Origin: Bisbaumannia sp015645095
GTDB lineage: Bacteria; Pseudomonadota; Gammaproteobacteria; Pseudomonadales; Halomonadaceae
NCBI GenBank assembly: GCA_036871055.1
Contig: CP141893.1
Coordinates: forward strand, 2,852,001 to 2,916,000
DNA length: 64,000 bases
Direction of reading: 5' to 3'
Both the position numbers and the translations under genes were made by a program. Below are positions 16,356 through 25,131 of this stretch, piece after piece. The notes beneath the pieces are model-generated. The model saw nothing but the letters and a program-made list of their open reading frames with translations, did not search any database and was not told the DNA's origin. Every line of letters begins with the position of its first letter. Position 1 is the stretch's first letter.

Positions 16356-17654
16356 ATGAATAACGCTCAACTCAACGAGCTCAAGCAGCGCTACGTGGCC
16401 AAGGGTGCCGCCAGCCCCTCTCCCCAGTTCGTCGAGCGTGCCGAAAACGCCGAGCTGTGGGATGTCGAGGGCAAGCGCTACATCGACTTCGCCGGCGGCA
16501 TCGGCGTACTCAACCTGGGTCACCGCCATCCCAAGGTGGTCGAGGCGGTCAAGGCCCAGCTCGACAAGCTGATGCACACCTGTCAGACCGTGATCTCCTA
16601 CGCCCCCTATGTGCAGCTGGCCGAGAAGCTCTGCCAACTGACTCCGGTCAAGGGCGAGGCCAAGAGCATGATGGTCAACACCGGCGCCGAGGCCCTGGAG
16701 AACGCCGTCAAGATCGCCCGCGCCGCCACCGGCCGCAGCGGCATCATCTGCTTCGACGGCAGCTTCCACGGCCGTACCTTCATGACCCTGGCCATGACCG
16801 GCAAGGTGCTGCCCTACAAGAACGACTTCGGCCCCATGCCGGGCGATGTCTTCCGCGCCCCCTTCCCGGTGCCCTACCACGGCATCAGCGAGGAGGACTC
16901 CCTCAAGGCCCTGAAGACCCTCTTCAAGACCGATATCGCGCCGCATCGCACCGCCGCCATCGTCATCGAGCCGGTGCAGGGCGAAGGGGGCTTCTACGCC
17001 GCCTCCCCGGCCTTCCTCCAGGCCCTGCGCAAGCTGTGTGACGAGCACGGCATCCTGCTGATCGCCGACGAGGTGCAGTCCGGCTTCGGTCGTACCGGCA
17101 AGCTGTTCGCCCTGGAGCACAGCGGCATCGAGGCCGACATCATGACCATGGCCAAGTCCATGGCCGATGGCATGCCGCTCTCCGCGGTGGTGGGCACCGC
17201 CGAGGTGATGGACGCCTCCGGCCCCAACTCCCTGGGCGGCACCTACAGCGGCAACCCCCTGGCCTGCGCCGCCGCCCTGGCGGTGATCGAGGCCATCGAG
17301 TCCGAGAACATCCTCGAGAAGAGCGCCGCCCTGGGCAACAAGCTGGCCCAACGCTTCGCCAAGTGGCAGGGTGACTTCGAGGCGGTGGACAACTGCCGCA
17401 ACCTCGGCTCCATGGCCGCCTTCGAGCTGGTCACCGACAAGGCCTCGCGCACCCCGGCCCCGGAACTGGCCGCCAAGCTGTGCCAGAAGGCCAAGGAGAA
17501 GGGGCTGATCCTGCTCTCCTGCGGTTTCTGGGGCAACTCCATCCGCTTCCTGATGCCGGTCACCATCGAGGACGCCATCCTCGAAGAGGGCCTGGACATC
17601 GTCGAGGCCGCCCTCGAGGAAGTGGTCGGCAGCAAGGCCTCCGCCACCGCCTAA
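16356..17654 (+). CDS. gabT: 4-aminobutyrate transaminase
   Basis: A PLP enzyme of class III that moves the amino group of GABA to 2-oxoglutarate. The 432 residues include NTGAEALENAVKIARAATGR, the fold motif FDGSFHGRT, VIEPVQGEGGF, IADEVQSGFGRTG with the catalytic-site Asp, and AKSMADGMPLSAVVG holding the PLP lysine. The ATG at 16356 lies 7 nt after AAAGGAGG. Transcription of gabDT probably ends at the strong hairpin at 17681. The succinate formed enters the TCA cycle encoded elsewhere in this window. Confidence 0.95.
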   Translation: MNNAQLNELKQRYVAKGAASPSPQFVERAENAELWDVEGKRYIDFAGGIGVLNLGHRHPKVVEAVKAQLDKLMHTCQTVISYAPYVQLAEKLCQLTPVKGEAKSMMVNTGAEALENAVKIARAATGRSGIICFDGSFHGRTFMTLAMTGKVLPYKNDFGPMPGDVFRAPFPVPYHGISEEDSLKALKTLFKTDIAPHRTAAIVIEPVQGEGGFYAASPAFLQALRKLCDEHGILLIADEVQSGFGRTGKLFALEHSGIEADIMTMAKSMADGMPLSAVVGTAEVMDASGPNSLGGTYSGNPLACAAALAVIEAIESENILEKSAALGNKLAQRFAKWQGDFEAVDNCRNLGSMAAFELVTDKASRTPAPELAAKLCQKAKEKGLILLSCGFWGNSIRFLMPVTIEDAILEEGLDIVEAALEEVVGSKASATA

Positions 17655-17680
17655 GGGCTTGCCCGATCGCAGGTGGTAAA

Positions 17681-17714
17681 AAAACCGCCCGGCCAGTTGG
17701 CCGGGCGGTTTTTT
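17681..17714. terminator. Bidirectional terminator between gabT and the GlsB/YeaQ gene
   Basis: AAAACCGCCCGGCC-AGTT-GGCCGGGCGGTTTT forms a perfect 14-bp hairpin with A and T runs on both sides. It lies between convergent genes, so it can stop both transcripts. Confidence 0.92.
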
Positions 17715-17735
17715 GTGGTGCTCGAGCGACGTCGG

Positions 17736-17978
17736 TCACGCCTTCCTGAGCATATTGATGCCCCACAGCAGCACCACGGCCCCGACGATGGCGGTCACCA
17801 GGGAGCCGATAAAGCCCCCTGACTGCAGGCCCAGCAGGCCGAACAGGAAGCCGCCGATCACCGCCCCCAGGATGCCCACGCCGATATTGCCGAACAGCCC
17901 GAAGCCGCCGCCGCGCATCACATGGCCGGCGATCCAGCCGGCCAGCCCACCGATAATCAACCAGGCGATCAAGCCCAT
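17736..17978 (-). CDS. GlsB/YeaQ/YmgE-family small membrane protein
   Basis: An 80-residue protein with three hydrophobic glycine-rich helices (IAWLIIGGLAGWIAG, GIGVGILGAVIGGFLFGLLG, SLVTAIVGAVVLLWG). This matches the transglycosylase-associated GlsB/YeaQ/YmgE family found in envelope-stress settings. The ATG at 17978 is preceded by AAGGAG at the right distance; a TTG two codons earlier is not needed. Monocistronic, with the bidirectional hairpin downstream. Biochemical function is not established. Confidence 0.88.
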   Translation of the reverse strand: MGLIAWLIIGGLAGWIAGHVMRGGGFGLFGNIGVGILGAVIGGFLFGLLGLQSGGFIGSLVTAIVGAVVLLWGINMLRKA

Positions 17979-18032
17979 AAGCAAACTCCTTGTATGATCC
18001 GAGGATTTTCAGCGATGAAGTCGACTTCGACG

Positions 18033-18581
18033 TCAGAACGCCGAGCCGGGTTCCTTCAGGAAGGTCAATTCCTCCGGGGTGGATTGCCGCCCCAGGATGG
18101 CATTGCGATGCGGATAGCGCCCGAAACGCACGATGATCTCCCGGTGACGATGCTCGAAGCGCAGGTTCTCCTCCAGCCCCGGCTGGTCGAACAGCCGCAC
18201 CGCCTGATCATGGATCGCCAGGGACTCGCTGTGCATATAGGGCATATAGAGGAAGGCCCGCCAGGGCACCGCCAGGGACTGGTCCGCGCCCCGAGCCACC
18301 GCCTCCTGGGCCAGCACCAGGGCCTGGGGGTCCTGGGCGAAGGCCCCGGGCGAGTCGCGGTGAATATTGCGCGAGAACTGATCGAGCACCAGGATCTCCG
18401 CCAGGCGTCCCTCGGCGGTCTCGCGCCACTCCCAGAGCTCGCCACGACTCGCCGCGACCAGGGTCTCGCCGAAGGCCTCGGCGATACGGCGATCCAGGGC
18501 CGCGTCCTTGGCGAACCACTGGCTCGGCGTCAGGGTCTCGAACCAGAAGCTCAGTACCGCCCGGGATGATTCGATGCTCAT
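18033..18581 (-). CDS. DUF924-family protein
   Basis: A 182-residue helical protein. SFWFETLTPSQWFAKDAALDRRI at the start, EILVLDQFSRNIHRDSPGAFAQDPQAL in the middle and RFGRYPHRNAILGR near the end are the DUF924 hallmarks. The family folds like tetratricopeptide-type helical repeats, and its role is unknown. The ATG at 18581 fits family length; the longer frame to 18674 adds 31 residues without support. Divergent from the 59-residue membrane ORF. Confidence 0.88.
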   Translation of the reverse strand: MSIESSRAVLSFWFETLTPSQWFAKDAALDRRIAEAFGETLVAASRGELWEWRETAEGRLAEILVLDQFSRNIHRDSPGAFAQDPQALVLAQEAVARGADQSLAVPWRAFLYMPYMHSESLAIHDQAVRLFDQPGLEENLRFEHRHREIIVRFGRYPHRNAILGRQSTPEELTFLKEPGSAF

Positions 18582-18691
18582 GCGTCTCTCCTTGACCGGG
18601 GCCCTTGGCAGGGCCGTGGTAATCGGTAGACTCCTTAGGCCCGAGACAATCCAGCCTAGCAGCGCGATGGACAATACGCCGAGGAGCCCTG

Positions 18692-18871
18692 ATGTCCCCC
18701 CAAGATACCCTGGAAATGGCCACCTTTCTCTTCAATCTGCTGGGGCTGGTGATCTGCCTGCTGGGCCTGACCCTGGCCCGACGCCGGCGCCTGCTGGGCT
18801 ATGGCATCGCCGTGACGGGCTTCGTGATCGCCGCCGCCCCCATGCTGGCACAACTCTTCCCACTGACCTGA
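18692..18871 (+). CDS. Small 59-residue two-helix membrane protein
   Basis: A short ORF with a good ribosome-binding site (GAGGAG about 6 nt before the ATG). It encodes two hydrophobic helices (FLFNLLGLVICLLGLTLA and GYGIAVTGFVIAAAPMLA) separated by an Arg-rich loop ARRRRLLG. That layout, with a charged hairpin loop, and the strong codon bias typical of neighbours support a real protein. No family recognised. Confidence 0.6.
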   Translation: MSPQDTLEMATFLFNLLGLVICLLGLTLARRRRLLGYGIAVTGFVIAAAPMLAQLFPLT

Positions 18872-18890
18872 TCCGGCAGAGACACATTTC

Positions 18891-18993
18891 TTTGTTGTAA
18901 CAAAACCAACAAACTACCAATAAAATCTCGACTTTCGTCTAATGAGGCGCGGACCTTCGCGCCGTAGAATCCCTGCCACCTAGTAAAATTACA
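18891..18993 (+). promoter_or_regulatory. Upstream regulatory region of the sodium:solute symporter gene
   Basis: The 166-bp AT-rich gap contains a perfect palindrome TTTGTTGTAACAAA (18891-18904). It also contains TAGTAAAATTACA (18981-18993), which resembles half-conserved HexR/RccR-type sites (TGTARTnnnATTACA). Both are eye matches only. Confidence 0.3.
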
Positions 18994-19037
18994 CAAACAC
19001 TCCCCCAAGGGAGCCGTTCAACGGCAAGGATTCTTCC

Positions 19038-20633
19038 ATGCACGCCCTGACCCTAGTCTCCTTCCTCTTCTTCACGGGCCTGGTGGCCCTGATCACCTGG
19101 TGGCTGACCCGCCGCGACGATCACGACAGCACCCGCGGCTACTTCCTGGCCGGGCGCAGCCTCACCTTCCCGCTGATCGCCGGCTCGCTGCTGATGACCA
19201 ACCTCTCCACCGAGCAGATGGTGGGCCTCAATGGCGCCGCCTTCAGCGACGGCCTCAGCGTCATGGCCTGGGAGGTGATCGCGGTACTCGCCCTGGTGGC
19301 CCTGGCGCTGTTCTTCCTGCCGCGCTTTTTGAGAAGCGGCATCGCCACCCTGCCCCAGCTGCTGGCAATCCGTTTCGATAACGGCACCCAGCTGATCGCC
19401 AATATCATCTTCCTGATCGCCTACGCGGTGATCCTGCTGCCGATCATCCTCTACTCCGGCGCCATGGGCCTGCAGGGCATGCTCGACCTGCCCGGCCTTA
19501 CCGGCATTCAGTCCACCACCACCCTGCTGTGGCTGACGGTCTGGGTCGTCGGCATCATCGGCGCCCTCTATGCCCTGTTCGGCGGCCTGCGCACCGTGGC
19601 GGTCTCCGACACCCTCAACGGCGTGGGGCTGCTGATCGGCGGCTTCCTGATCGTCTATGTGGGCCTGCAGGCGGTCAGCGGCGGTGAGGGCGTGCTGGCG
19701 GGCTGGGAGATCCTCAAGGCCAGCGACCCCCAGAAGCTCAACTCCATCGGTGGCCCGGAACAGCAGGTGCCCTTCTCCACCGTCTTCACCGGCGTGCTGC
19801 TGCTGCACCTCTTCTACTGGACCACCAACCAGCAGATCATCCAGCGCACCTTCGCCGCCAAGAACCTCGCCGAGGGCCAGAAGGGCGTGCTGCTCACCGG
19901 TGCCTTCAAGCTGCTCGGCCCCCTCTACCTGGTGCTGCCGGGGATCATCGCCTACCACCTCTATGCGGACCAGGGCGTGCGCGCCGACGAGGCCTATGGC
20001 CACCTGGTGTTCAACGTCCTGCCTCCCTACCTCACCGGCTTCTTCGCCGCGGTGATGGTCGGCGCCATCCTCTCCTCCTTCAACTCGGCGCTCAACAGCA
20101 CCACCACCATCTTCAGCCTGGGCATCTACAAGGGCGTGCTGAAGAAGGACGCCAGCGAGGAGCAGGTGGTCAAGTCGGGCAAGGTGTTCGGCTGGATCAT
20201 GGCCCTGACCACCATGACCATCGCCCCGCTGCTGGCGGGCCAGGAGAGCCTCTTCGGCTACCTGCAGAAGATGAACGCCATCTACTTCATCCCGCTGCTG
20301 GCGGTGGTGCTGGTGGGCCTGCTGACCAAGCGGGTGCCGGCCATGGCCGCCAAGGTCGCCCTGGTGGGGGGCTGCCTGCTGATCGCCGCGGGCTACTTCG
20401 TGCCGCCCTTCGACAAGCTGCCGGGGATCATGCACGAGTTCCACTTCGTGGCGGCGGTCTTCGTGCTGCTGGTGGCGGTGATGCTGCTGATCGGCAAGCT
20501 GCGCCCCCGCCCCACCCCCTGGGTCCACGAGGACAGCGGCGAGGTGGACCTGACCCCCTGGAAGGGTGCCGTGCCCTCGGCGGTGGTGCTGGTGGTCCTG
20601 GTGATCCTGCTCTACGGCGCCTTCGCCGGCTAG
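19038..20633 (+). CDS. Sodium:solute symporter (SSS/SLC5), sugar-type
   Basis: A 531-residue integral membrane protein with about 14 helices. The N-terminal YFLAGRSLTFPLIAGSLLMTNLSTEQMVG is the helix-1 region of vSGLT-like carriers. Further matches are ALYALFGGLRTVAVSDTLNG, YWTTNQQIIQRTFAAKNLAEGQKG and AAVMVGAILSSFNSALNSTTTIFSLGIY, the Na+-site helix 8 with its Ser/Thr-rich run. The pattern fits the Na+/sugar branch (vSGLT, YidK), so galactose or glucose-like sugars are plausible. The strong Na+ coupling suits a halophile. Not in an operon with metabolic genes. Confidence 0.88.
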   Translation: MHALTLVSFLFFTGLVALITWWLTRRDDHDSTRGYFLAGRSLTFPLIAGSLLMTNLSTEQMVGLNGAAFSDGLSVMAWEVIAVLALVALALFFLPRFLRSGIATLPQLLAIRFDNGTQLIANIIFLIAYAVILLPIILYSGAMGLQGMLDLPGLTGIQSTTTLLWLTVWVVGIIGALYALFGGLRTVAVSDTLNGVGLLIGGFLIVYVGLQAVSGGEGVLAGWEILKASDPQKLNSIGGPEQQVPFSTVFTGVLLLHLFYWTTNQQIIQRTFAAKNLAEGQKGVLLTGAFKLLGPLYLVLPGIIAYHLYADQGVRADEAYGHLVFNVLPPYLTGFFAAVMVGAILSSFNSALNSTTTIFSLGIYKGVLKKDASEEQVVKSGKVFGWIMALTTMTIAPLLAGQESLFGYLQKMNAIYFIPLLAVVLVGLLTKRVPAMAAKVALVGGCLLIAAGYFVPPFDKLPGIMHEFHFVAAVFVLLVAVMLLIGKLRPRPTPWVHEDSGEVDLTPWKGAVPSAVVLVVLVILLYGAFAG

Positions 20634-20659
20634 GCTCCCACCTGGCATTGAGCGCTGCT

Positions 20660-20694
20660 ACGACCTGGCCCCGCTCCGCGCGGGGCCAGGTCGT
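20660..20694. terminator. Hairpin after the symporter gene
   Basis: ACGACCTGGCCCCG / CGGGGCCAGGTCGT is a perfect 14-bp stem with a 7-nt loop. It is 26 bp past the symporter stop, with only a weak TTCTC tail. Probably a terminator or an mRNA 3'-end barrier. Confidence 0.6.
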
Positions 20695-20762
20695 TCTCGG
20701 CCCTTGCCGCGCCGTGCCCGGGAGGCCAGACTGGAAGCCTTAGCACGCAAAGGAATGTCGTC

Positions 20763-21941
20763 ATGCCCCTTACCGTCACCCTGCTGTCGCTGTGCCAGGC
20801 CCTGCTGGTCAGCGGCAATATCCTCCTGATCGCCGTCTCGCCGCTGATCGGCGCCAGCCTGGCGCCCGGCCCCGCCTGGGCCACGGCGCCGGTGGCCACC
20901 CAGTGGCTGGGGCTGATGTGCGCCACCATCCCCGCCTCCCTGCTGATGGCGAAGCTGGGCCGCAAGCGCGGCTTCGTGCTCGGCAACCTGCTGGGGCTGA
21001 GTGGCGTGGCGGTGGCGGCCCAGGCCCTGGTGGCCGAGCACTTCCTGCTCTTTATGCTGGGAACCTGGCTGATCGGCATCGGTATCGGCTTCGGCCAGCT
21101 CTACCGCTTCGCCGCCGTGGAGGCGGCCCCGGCGGCGCTGCGCGACCGGGCCATCGGCCTGGTGATGGGCGGCGGGGTGCTGGCGGCCTTCTTCGGTCCC
21201 TGGCTGGCCCGCACCAGCCGCGAGCTGGCCGATACCCCCTTCCTGGGCAGCTTCCTGGGCCTCGGCGCCCTCTACCTGCTGGCCCTGGCGCTGATCGTCC
21301 TGCTGCGCCTGCCGCCACCGGCGGCCACCCATGGCGAGGGGCCCGCCCGTCCCCTGGGCACCATCCTGCGCCAGCCGGGCTTCGTCGTCGCCGTCACCGC
21401 GGCGCTGATCGGCTACGGGGTGATGAACCTGGCCATGACCGCCACGCCCCTGGCCATGGCCGGCGCCGGCCACCACTTCGATCATGTCGCCGCGACCATT
21501 CAGTGGCACGTGGTGGCCATGTTCCTGCCCTCCTTCGTCACCGGCCGCCTGACCGGCCGCTTCGGCGCCCCGCGCATGATCCTCGCCGGCTGCCTGCTGC
21601 TCGCCGCCAGCGCCCTGGTGGCCCAGGTGGAGGCCGGGGTGATGGGCTTCCACCTGGGGCTGATCCTGCTCGGGCTGGGCTGGAACTTCACCTTCCTGCC
21701 CGCCACCGGCCTGCTCACCGAGACCTACCGCCCCGCCGAGAAGGCCCGCACCCAGGCCGCCAACGAATTCCTGGTCTTCTCCACCGTGACCCTCACCGCC
21801 CTGCTCGCCGGCCCCCTGGTCGCCGGCCTGGGCTGGGCCGCACTGAACGCCTGGCTGCTGCCCCTGTGCCTGCTGCCGGCGGCGGCCCTGGCCTGGCAAC
21901 GCCTTGCCAAGCCGGCCCCGGATCCCCACATTAGTGACTGA
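20763..21941 (+). CDS. MFS transporter, substrate unknown
   Basis: A 392-residue major facilitator with 12 predicted helices and no long central loop. Motif-A-like LLMAKLGRKRGFVLGN lies between helices 2 and 3, and FVTGRLTGRFGAPRMI at the equivalent site of the second half. It closes 29 bp before ycjX, so read-through is possible, but the functional link is unclear. Some marine relatives of this type are annotated as vitamin or drug carriers; I cannot assign one. Confidence 0.8.
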   Translation: MPLTVTLLSLCQALLVSGNILLIAVSPLIGASLAPGPAWATAPVATQWLGLMCATIPASLLMAKLGRKRGFVLGNLLGLSGVAVAAQALVAEHFLLFMLGTWLIGIGIGFGQLYRFAAVEAAPAALRDRAIGLVMGGGVLAAFFGPWLARTSRELADTPFLGSFLGLGALYLLALALIVLLRLPPPAATHGEGPARPLGTILRQPGFVVAVTAALIGYGVMNLAMTATPLAMAGAGHHFDHVAATIQWHVVAMFLPSFVTGRLTGRFGAPRMILAGCLLLAASALVAQVEAGVMGFHLGLILLGLGWNFTFLPATGLLTETYRPAEKARTQAANEFLVFSTVTLTALLAGPLVAGLGWAALNAWLLPLCLLPAAALAWQRLAKPAPDPHISD

Positions 21942-21970
21942 CCCAGCCACGCCCAGCCACGAGAACGCTC

Positions 21971-23350
21971 ATGCGACCGCCCTCGGCCCGCAACCTTCAG
22001 GACCTGCTCGACCGGGGCCGTGACCGCCAGCTGCGACTGGCGGTCACCGGCCTCTCCCGGGCCGGCAAGACCGCCTTCCTCACCTCCCTGGTCAACCAGC
22101 TGCGTCATGCCGGCCTGGAGGCGCGCCTCGACCTGCTACCCGCCGCTCGGGAGGGGCGCCTGCTGGGGGCCCGACGGGTCGATCAAGGTGACCTCTCGGT
22201 GCCCCGCTTCCCCTATGACCCGGCCATGGCGGCCCTCACCGAGACGCCGCCGCGCTGGCCGGAGCCGACCCGGGGCATCAGCGAGCTGCGCCTGCTGATC
22301 CGCTACCGCCCCGCCCGGCGCGGCCTGCTGGGCGGCGAGACCCGCCAGCTGACCCTGGACCTGTTCGACTACCCGGGCGAATGGCTGCTCGACCTGCCGC
22401 TGCTGGGCCACGACTACGCCAGCTGGAGCCGGGCCCAGTGGCAGGGCCTGGGGCCGGCACGACGCGAGCACTTCGCCGCCTGGCTGGCGGCGGTGGCCGA
22501 ACTCGACCCGGCGGCCCCCGCCGAGGAGGCCCAGTTGGCCGAGCTCGCCGGGCGCTATGCCGAGGGGCTGCGCTCGGCCCGGGAAGCGGGCTTCGCCGAC
22601 CTGCAACCGGGGCGCTTCCTGCTTCCCGGCGACCTCGAAGGCGCCCCGGTGCTGCAGTTCTTCCCGCTGCCCGGCCTCGACGACACCCCCGCCAAGCCGG
22701 CCCCCGAGAGCAACCTGGCCACCCTGGCCCGGCGCTTTCGCCACTACCAGCAGAAGATCGTCAAGCCCTTCTACCGGGAGCATTTCCGCCGCTTCGACCG
22801 GCAGATCGTGCTGGTCGACCTGCTCGGCGCCCTGGCCGCCGGCCCGGAGCGCTTCGACGACCTGGCCCGGGCGCTGGGCACCCTGATGCAGAGCTTCGAC
22901 TACGGCAAGCGCAGTCTGATGAACCGGCTCTTCGCGCCGCGCATCGACCGCCTGGCCATCGCCGCCACCAAGGCCGACCATGTCACCCCGGAGCAGCACC
23001 CGCGCCTGGTCGCCCTGCTGGAGGCGCTGCTGGCGGAGCCCCTCAAGGAGCTGCGCTTCGCCGACGTGCCGGTCAAGGGGCTCTCCCTGGCCGCCATCCG
23101 CGCCACCGAGCCCCGGGAGGTGACCCGCCAGGGCACCACCAGCCCCGCCCTGCGCGGTACCCTGCTGAACGGCGAGGAGGCCCTGCTGTTTCCCGGCGAG
23201 GTCCCGGCACGCCTGCCGGAGCACGATTTCTGGACGCGCCAGGGCTTCGACTTCCCGGCCTTTCGCCCCCCGGTGATCGATGGCGGCGCCCTGCCCCATC
23301 TGCGCCTCGATGCCGCCCTGGACTGGCTCCTGGGCGACAAGCTGCAATGA
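21971..23350 (+). CDS. ycjX: YcjX-family P-loop protein
   Basis: A 459-residue member of the YcjX (DUF463) family, which are GTPase-like proteins induced by envelope or heat stress in enterobacteria. The Walker A is GLSRAGKTAFLTSL (near residue 27) and a switch-like LTLDLFDYPGEW is near residue 130. Strong downstream blocks are FPLPG, YYQKIVKPFYREHFRRFDRQIVLVD and AIAATKADHV (NKxD-like base-recognition loop). It is paired with ycjF, as in E. coli; the stop overlaps an ATG that begins a duplicated stretch. Confidence 0.93.
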   Translation: MRPPSARNLQDLLDRGRDRQLRLAVTGLSRAGKTAFLTSLVNQLRHAGLEARLDLLPAAREGRLLGARRVDQGDLSVPRFPYDPAMAALTETPPRWPEPTRGISELRLLIRYRPARRGLLGGETRQLTLDLFDYPGEWLLDLPLLGHDYASWSRAQWQGLGPARREHFAAWLAAVAELDPAAPAEEAQLAELAGRYAEGLRSAREAGFADLQPGRFLLPGDLEGAPVLQFFPLPGLDDTPAKPAPESNLATLARRFRHYQQKIVKPFYREHFRRFDRQIVLVDLLGALAAGPERFDDLARALGTLMQSFDYGKRSLMNRLFAPRIDRLAIAATKADHVTPEQHPRLVALLEALLAEPLKELRFADVPVKGLSLAAIRATEPREVTRQGTTSPALRGTLLNGEEALLFPGEVPARLPEHDFWTRQGFDFPAFRPPVIDGGALPHLRLDAALDWLLGDKLQ

Positions 23351-23513
23351 CTGCGAACAAGAGACTGGCCCATGAGTGACCCGCGCCCGGGACAACGCTT
23401 TTCCCTCGACGAGCCGCCCGCCGCCAAGCGGCGACAGTGCCCGGCCATGACTGCGAGCAAGAGACTGGCCCATGAGTGACCCGCGCCCCGGAAAGCGCTT
23501 TTCCCTCGACGAG
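23347..23513 (+). repeat. Imperfect tandem duplication of the ycjX/ycjF junction
   Basis: The 67 bp at 23347-23413 recur at 23447-23513 (100-bp period) with 4 mismatches. Each copy carries ATGACTGCGA...CATGAGTGA and the first codons of ycjF. Copy 1 would read MSDPRPGQRFSLDEPP but stops after 35 residues at a TGA. Copy 2 leads into the full gene. Copy 1 is thus a truncated relic or a short leader ORF. Confidence 0.9.
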
Positions 23514-24530
23514 ACGCCTCCGGCCCGGGGCGATCCCCGCCCCGGGCAGCGTTTCGAGGATCTCGACGCCGGCCGCCCCCTGGACGAGTCGGCCGAGCCG
23601 GGCCGTGACGAGGTGGGCCGTGCCGAGGCGGTGCTCGATGCCGGCCTGGCCCGGCCGCGCAAGCGCCGCTGGGGCCTGCTGACCCTGCTCGGCGGTGCCC
23701 TGGGCCTGGGGGCCCTGGAGGGCGCCCAGACCCTCTATCGGGCCAGCCTCGGCGGCGACTGGCTGGCCGGCGGCTGGAGCCTCTTGCTGCTGCTGGCCCT
23801 GGGGCTGGGGGGCACGGCCCTGGGCCGGGAGCTGTGGCGACTCAGGCGACTGCGCCGCCATGACCGGCTGCGCGAGGCCCTGGAGGCCCTCCCCCAGGCC
23901 GGCCCGACGGAGGCCCAGGCTCTGGCGGAGCGGCTGCGTCACCAGCTCGGCCTCGACGACGACCATCCCCACTGGCGGGGCTACCTGGCCGCCCGGGCGC
24001 CTCACCATGACGGCGCCGAGACCGCGGTGCTGCTGGCCCACCACCTGCTGGCCCCCCGCGACCGGGAGGCGCGACGGCTGATCTCGCGAATGTCCGGTGA
24101 CACCGCGGTGATGGTGGCGCTGAGCCCCTTGACCCTGGTGGACATGGCCCTGGTCGCCTGGCGCAACCTGGCCCTGGTGGATCGCCTGGCCCGCCTCTAC
24201 GGCCTGGAGCTGGGCTACGCCAGCCGCCTGCGCCTGCTGCGGGCGGTGCTCTACAACATGGCCTTCGCCGGCGCCAGCGAGCTGGCCAGCGAGGCGGGCA
24301 TGGAACTGGTGTCGATGAACCTGGCGGGGCGCATCTCGCTGCGCGGCGCCCAGGGGCTGGGAATCGGGCTGCTCAGTGCCCGCCTCGGCCTGCGTACCCA
24401 GCGCCTGGCCCGTCCCCTGGCCTTCGCCGAGAGCGAGGCGCCGCGCCTCAAGGACCTGCGCCGGGATGTCTGGCAGCGCCTGCGCCGCCTGGAAACCCAG
24501 GACGCCGGCGACAAGACGCCCGGGAGTTGA
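23472..24530 (+). CDS. ycjF: YcjF/TIGR01620-family inner-membrane protein
   Basis: A 352-residue partner of YcjX. The N-terminal about 65 residues are charged and contain two DPRPGxRF motifs (residues 3-9 and 21-27). They are followed by two membrane helices (WGLLTLLGGALGLGALEG and WSLLLLLALGLGGTALG) and a cytoplasmic domain with RLISRMSGDTAVMVALSPLTLVDMALVAWRN, the family core. The ATG at 23472 lies in copy 2 of the tandem duplication. Probably co-expressed with ycjX. Function in envelope stress is inferred from the family. Confidence 0.88.
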   Translation: MSDPRPGKRFSLDETPPARGDPRPGQRFEDLDAGRPLDESAEPGRDEVGRAEAVLDAGLARPRKRRWGLLTLLGGALGLGALEGAQTLYRASLGGDWLAGGWSLLLLLALGLGGTALGRELWRLRRLRRHDRLREALEALPQAGPTEAQALAERLRHQLGLDDDHPHWRGYLAARAPHHDGAETAVLLAHHLLAPRDREARRLISRMSGDTAVMVALSPLTLVDMALVAWRNLALVDRLARLYGLELGYASRLRLLRAVLYNMAFAGASELASEAGMELVSMNLAGRISLRGAQGLGIGLLSARLGLRTQRLARPLAFAESEAPRLKDLRRDVWQRLRRLETQDAGDKTPGS

Positions 24531-24620
24531 TCCTGGTCAAGCCACGCCGGCGAAGATGGCCTAGGATGGATACCAAGCGCCGCGAGACGGCGAAGTCCCC
24601 GACGAGAAAGGAGAGGTTCC

Positions 24621-25058
24621 ATGTACAAGTCACTGCTGGTTGCCGTGGATGGTTCCGAGAACGGCAAGAAGGCCCTGGAGCTGGCCTGTCAGCTGGCCCA
24701 GGGGGAGACCACCCTGCATATCCTGCATATCCCCGAGTCCCTGGCCCACGAGACCACCCTGGTGTGGGGCATCGGTGCCATCGCCATCGAGGCCAGCCGC
24801 CAGGACCTGGAGGCCGCCGGCAAGCAGGTGATCGAACGGGCCGAGGCCCAGGCCAAGGAGCTGGGCGTGGCCAAGGTCGAGACCCATCTGGGTCAGGGCG
24901 AACCGGCCCGCACCATCCTCAGCAAGGCCAAGACCCTGGGGGTCGACACCATCGTGCTGGGCAGTCGCGGCCTGGGCGATCTGGCCGGCCTGGTGATGGG
25001 CAGCGTCTCCCACAAGGTGATGCACAGCGCCAAGTGTGGCGTAATCACCATCCGCTAA
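24621..25058 (+). CDS. Universal stress protein, UspA family
   Basis: A 145-residue single-domain USP. The N-terminal KSLLVAVDGSENGKKALELA and the C-terminal nucleotide motif VLGSRGLGDLAGLVMGSVSHKVMHSAKCGVITIR (G-2x-G-9x-G-S/T pattern) indicate an ATP-binding UspA. Preceded by AAGGAGAGG. Stands alone between ycjF and the convergent malK-type gene. Confidence 0.93.
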   Translation: MYKSLLVAVDGSENGKKALELACQLAQGETTLHILHIPESLAHETTLVWGIGAIAIEASRQDLEAAGKQVIERAEAQAKELGVAKVETHLGQGEPARTILSKAKTLGVDTIVLGSRGLGDLAGLVMGSVSHKVMHSAKCGVITIR

Positions 25059-25076
25059 GCCCCCTCCAGGTAAGCC

Positions 25077-25105
25077 GATAGGGCGCCGCCAAGGGCGGCG
25101 CTATC
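25077..25105. terminator. Hairpin between convergent usp and malK-type genes
   Basis: GATAG(GG)CGCCGCC-AAGG-GCGGCGCTATC folds with a 2-nt bulge and is followed by CCTCTT on plus. It is placed 18 bp after usp and 26 bp after the ABC ATPase gene. Confidence 0.55.
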
Positions 25106-25131
25106 CCTCTTCGTCAGATCCCCCATTCTGA

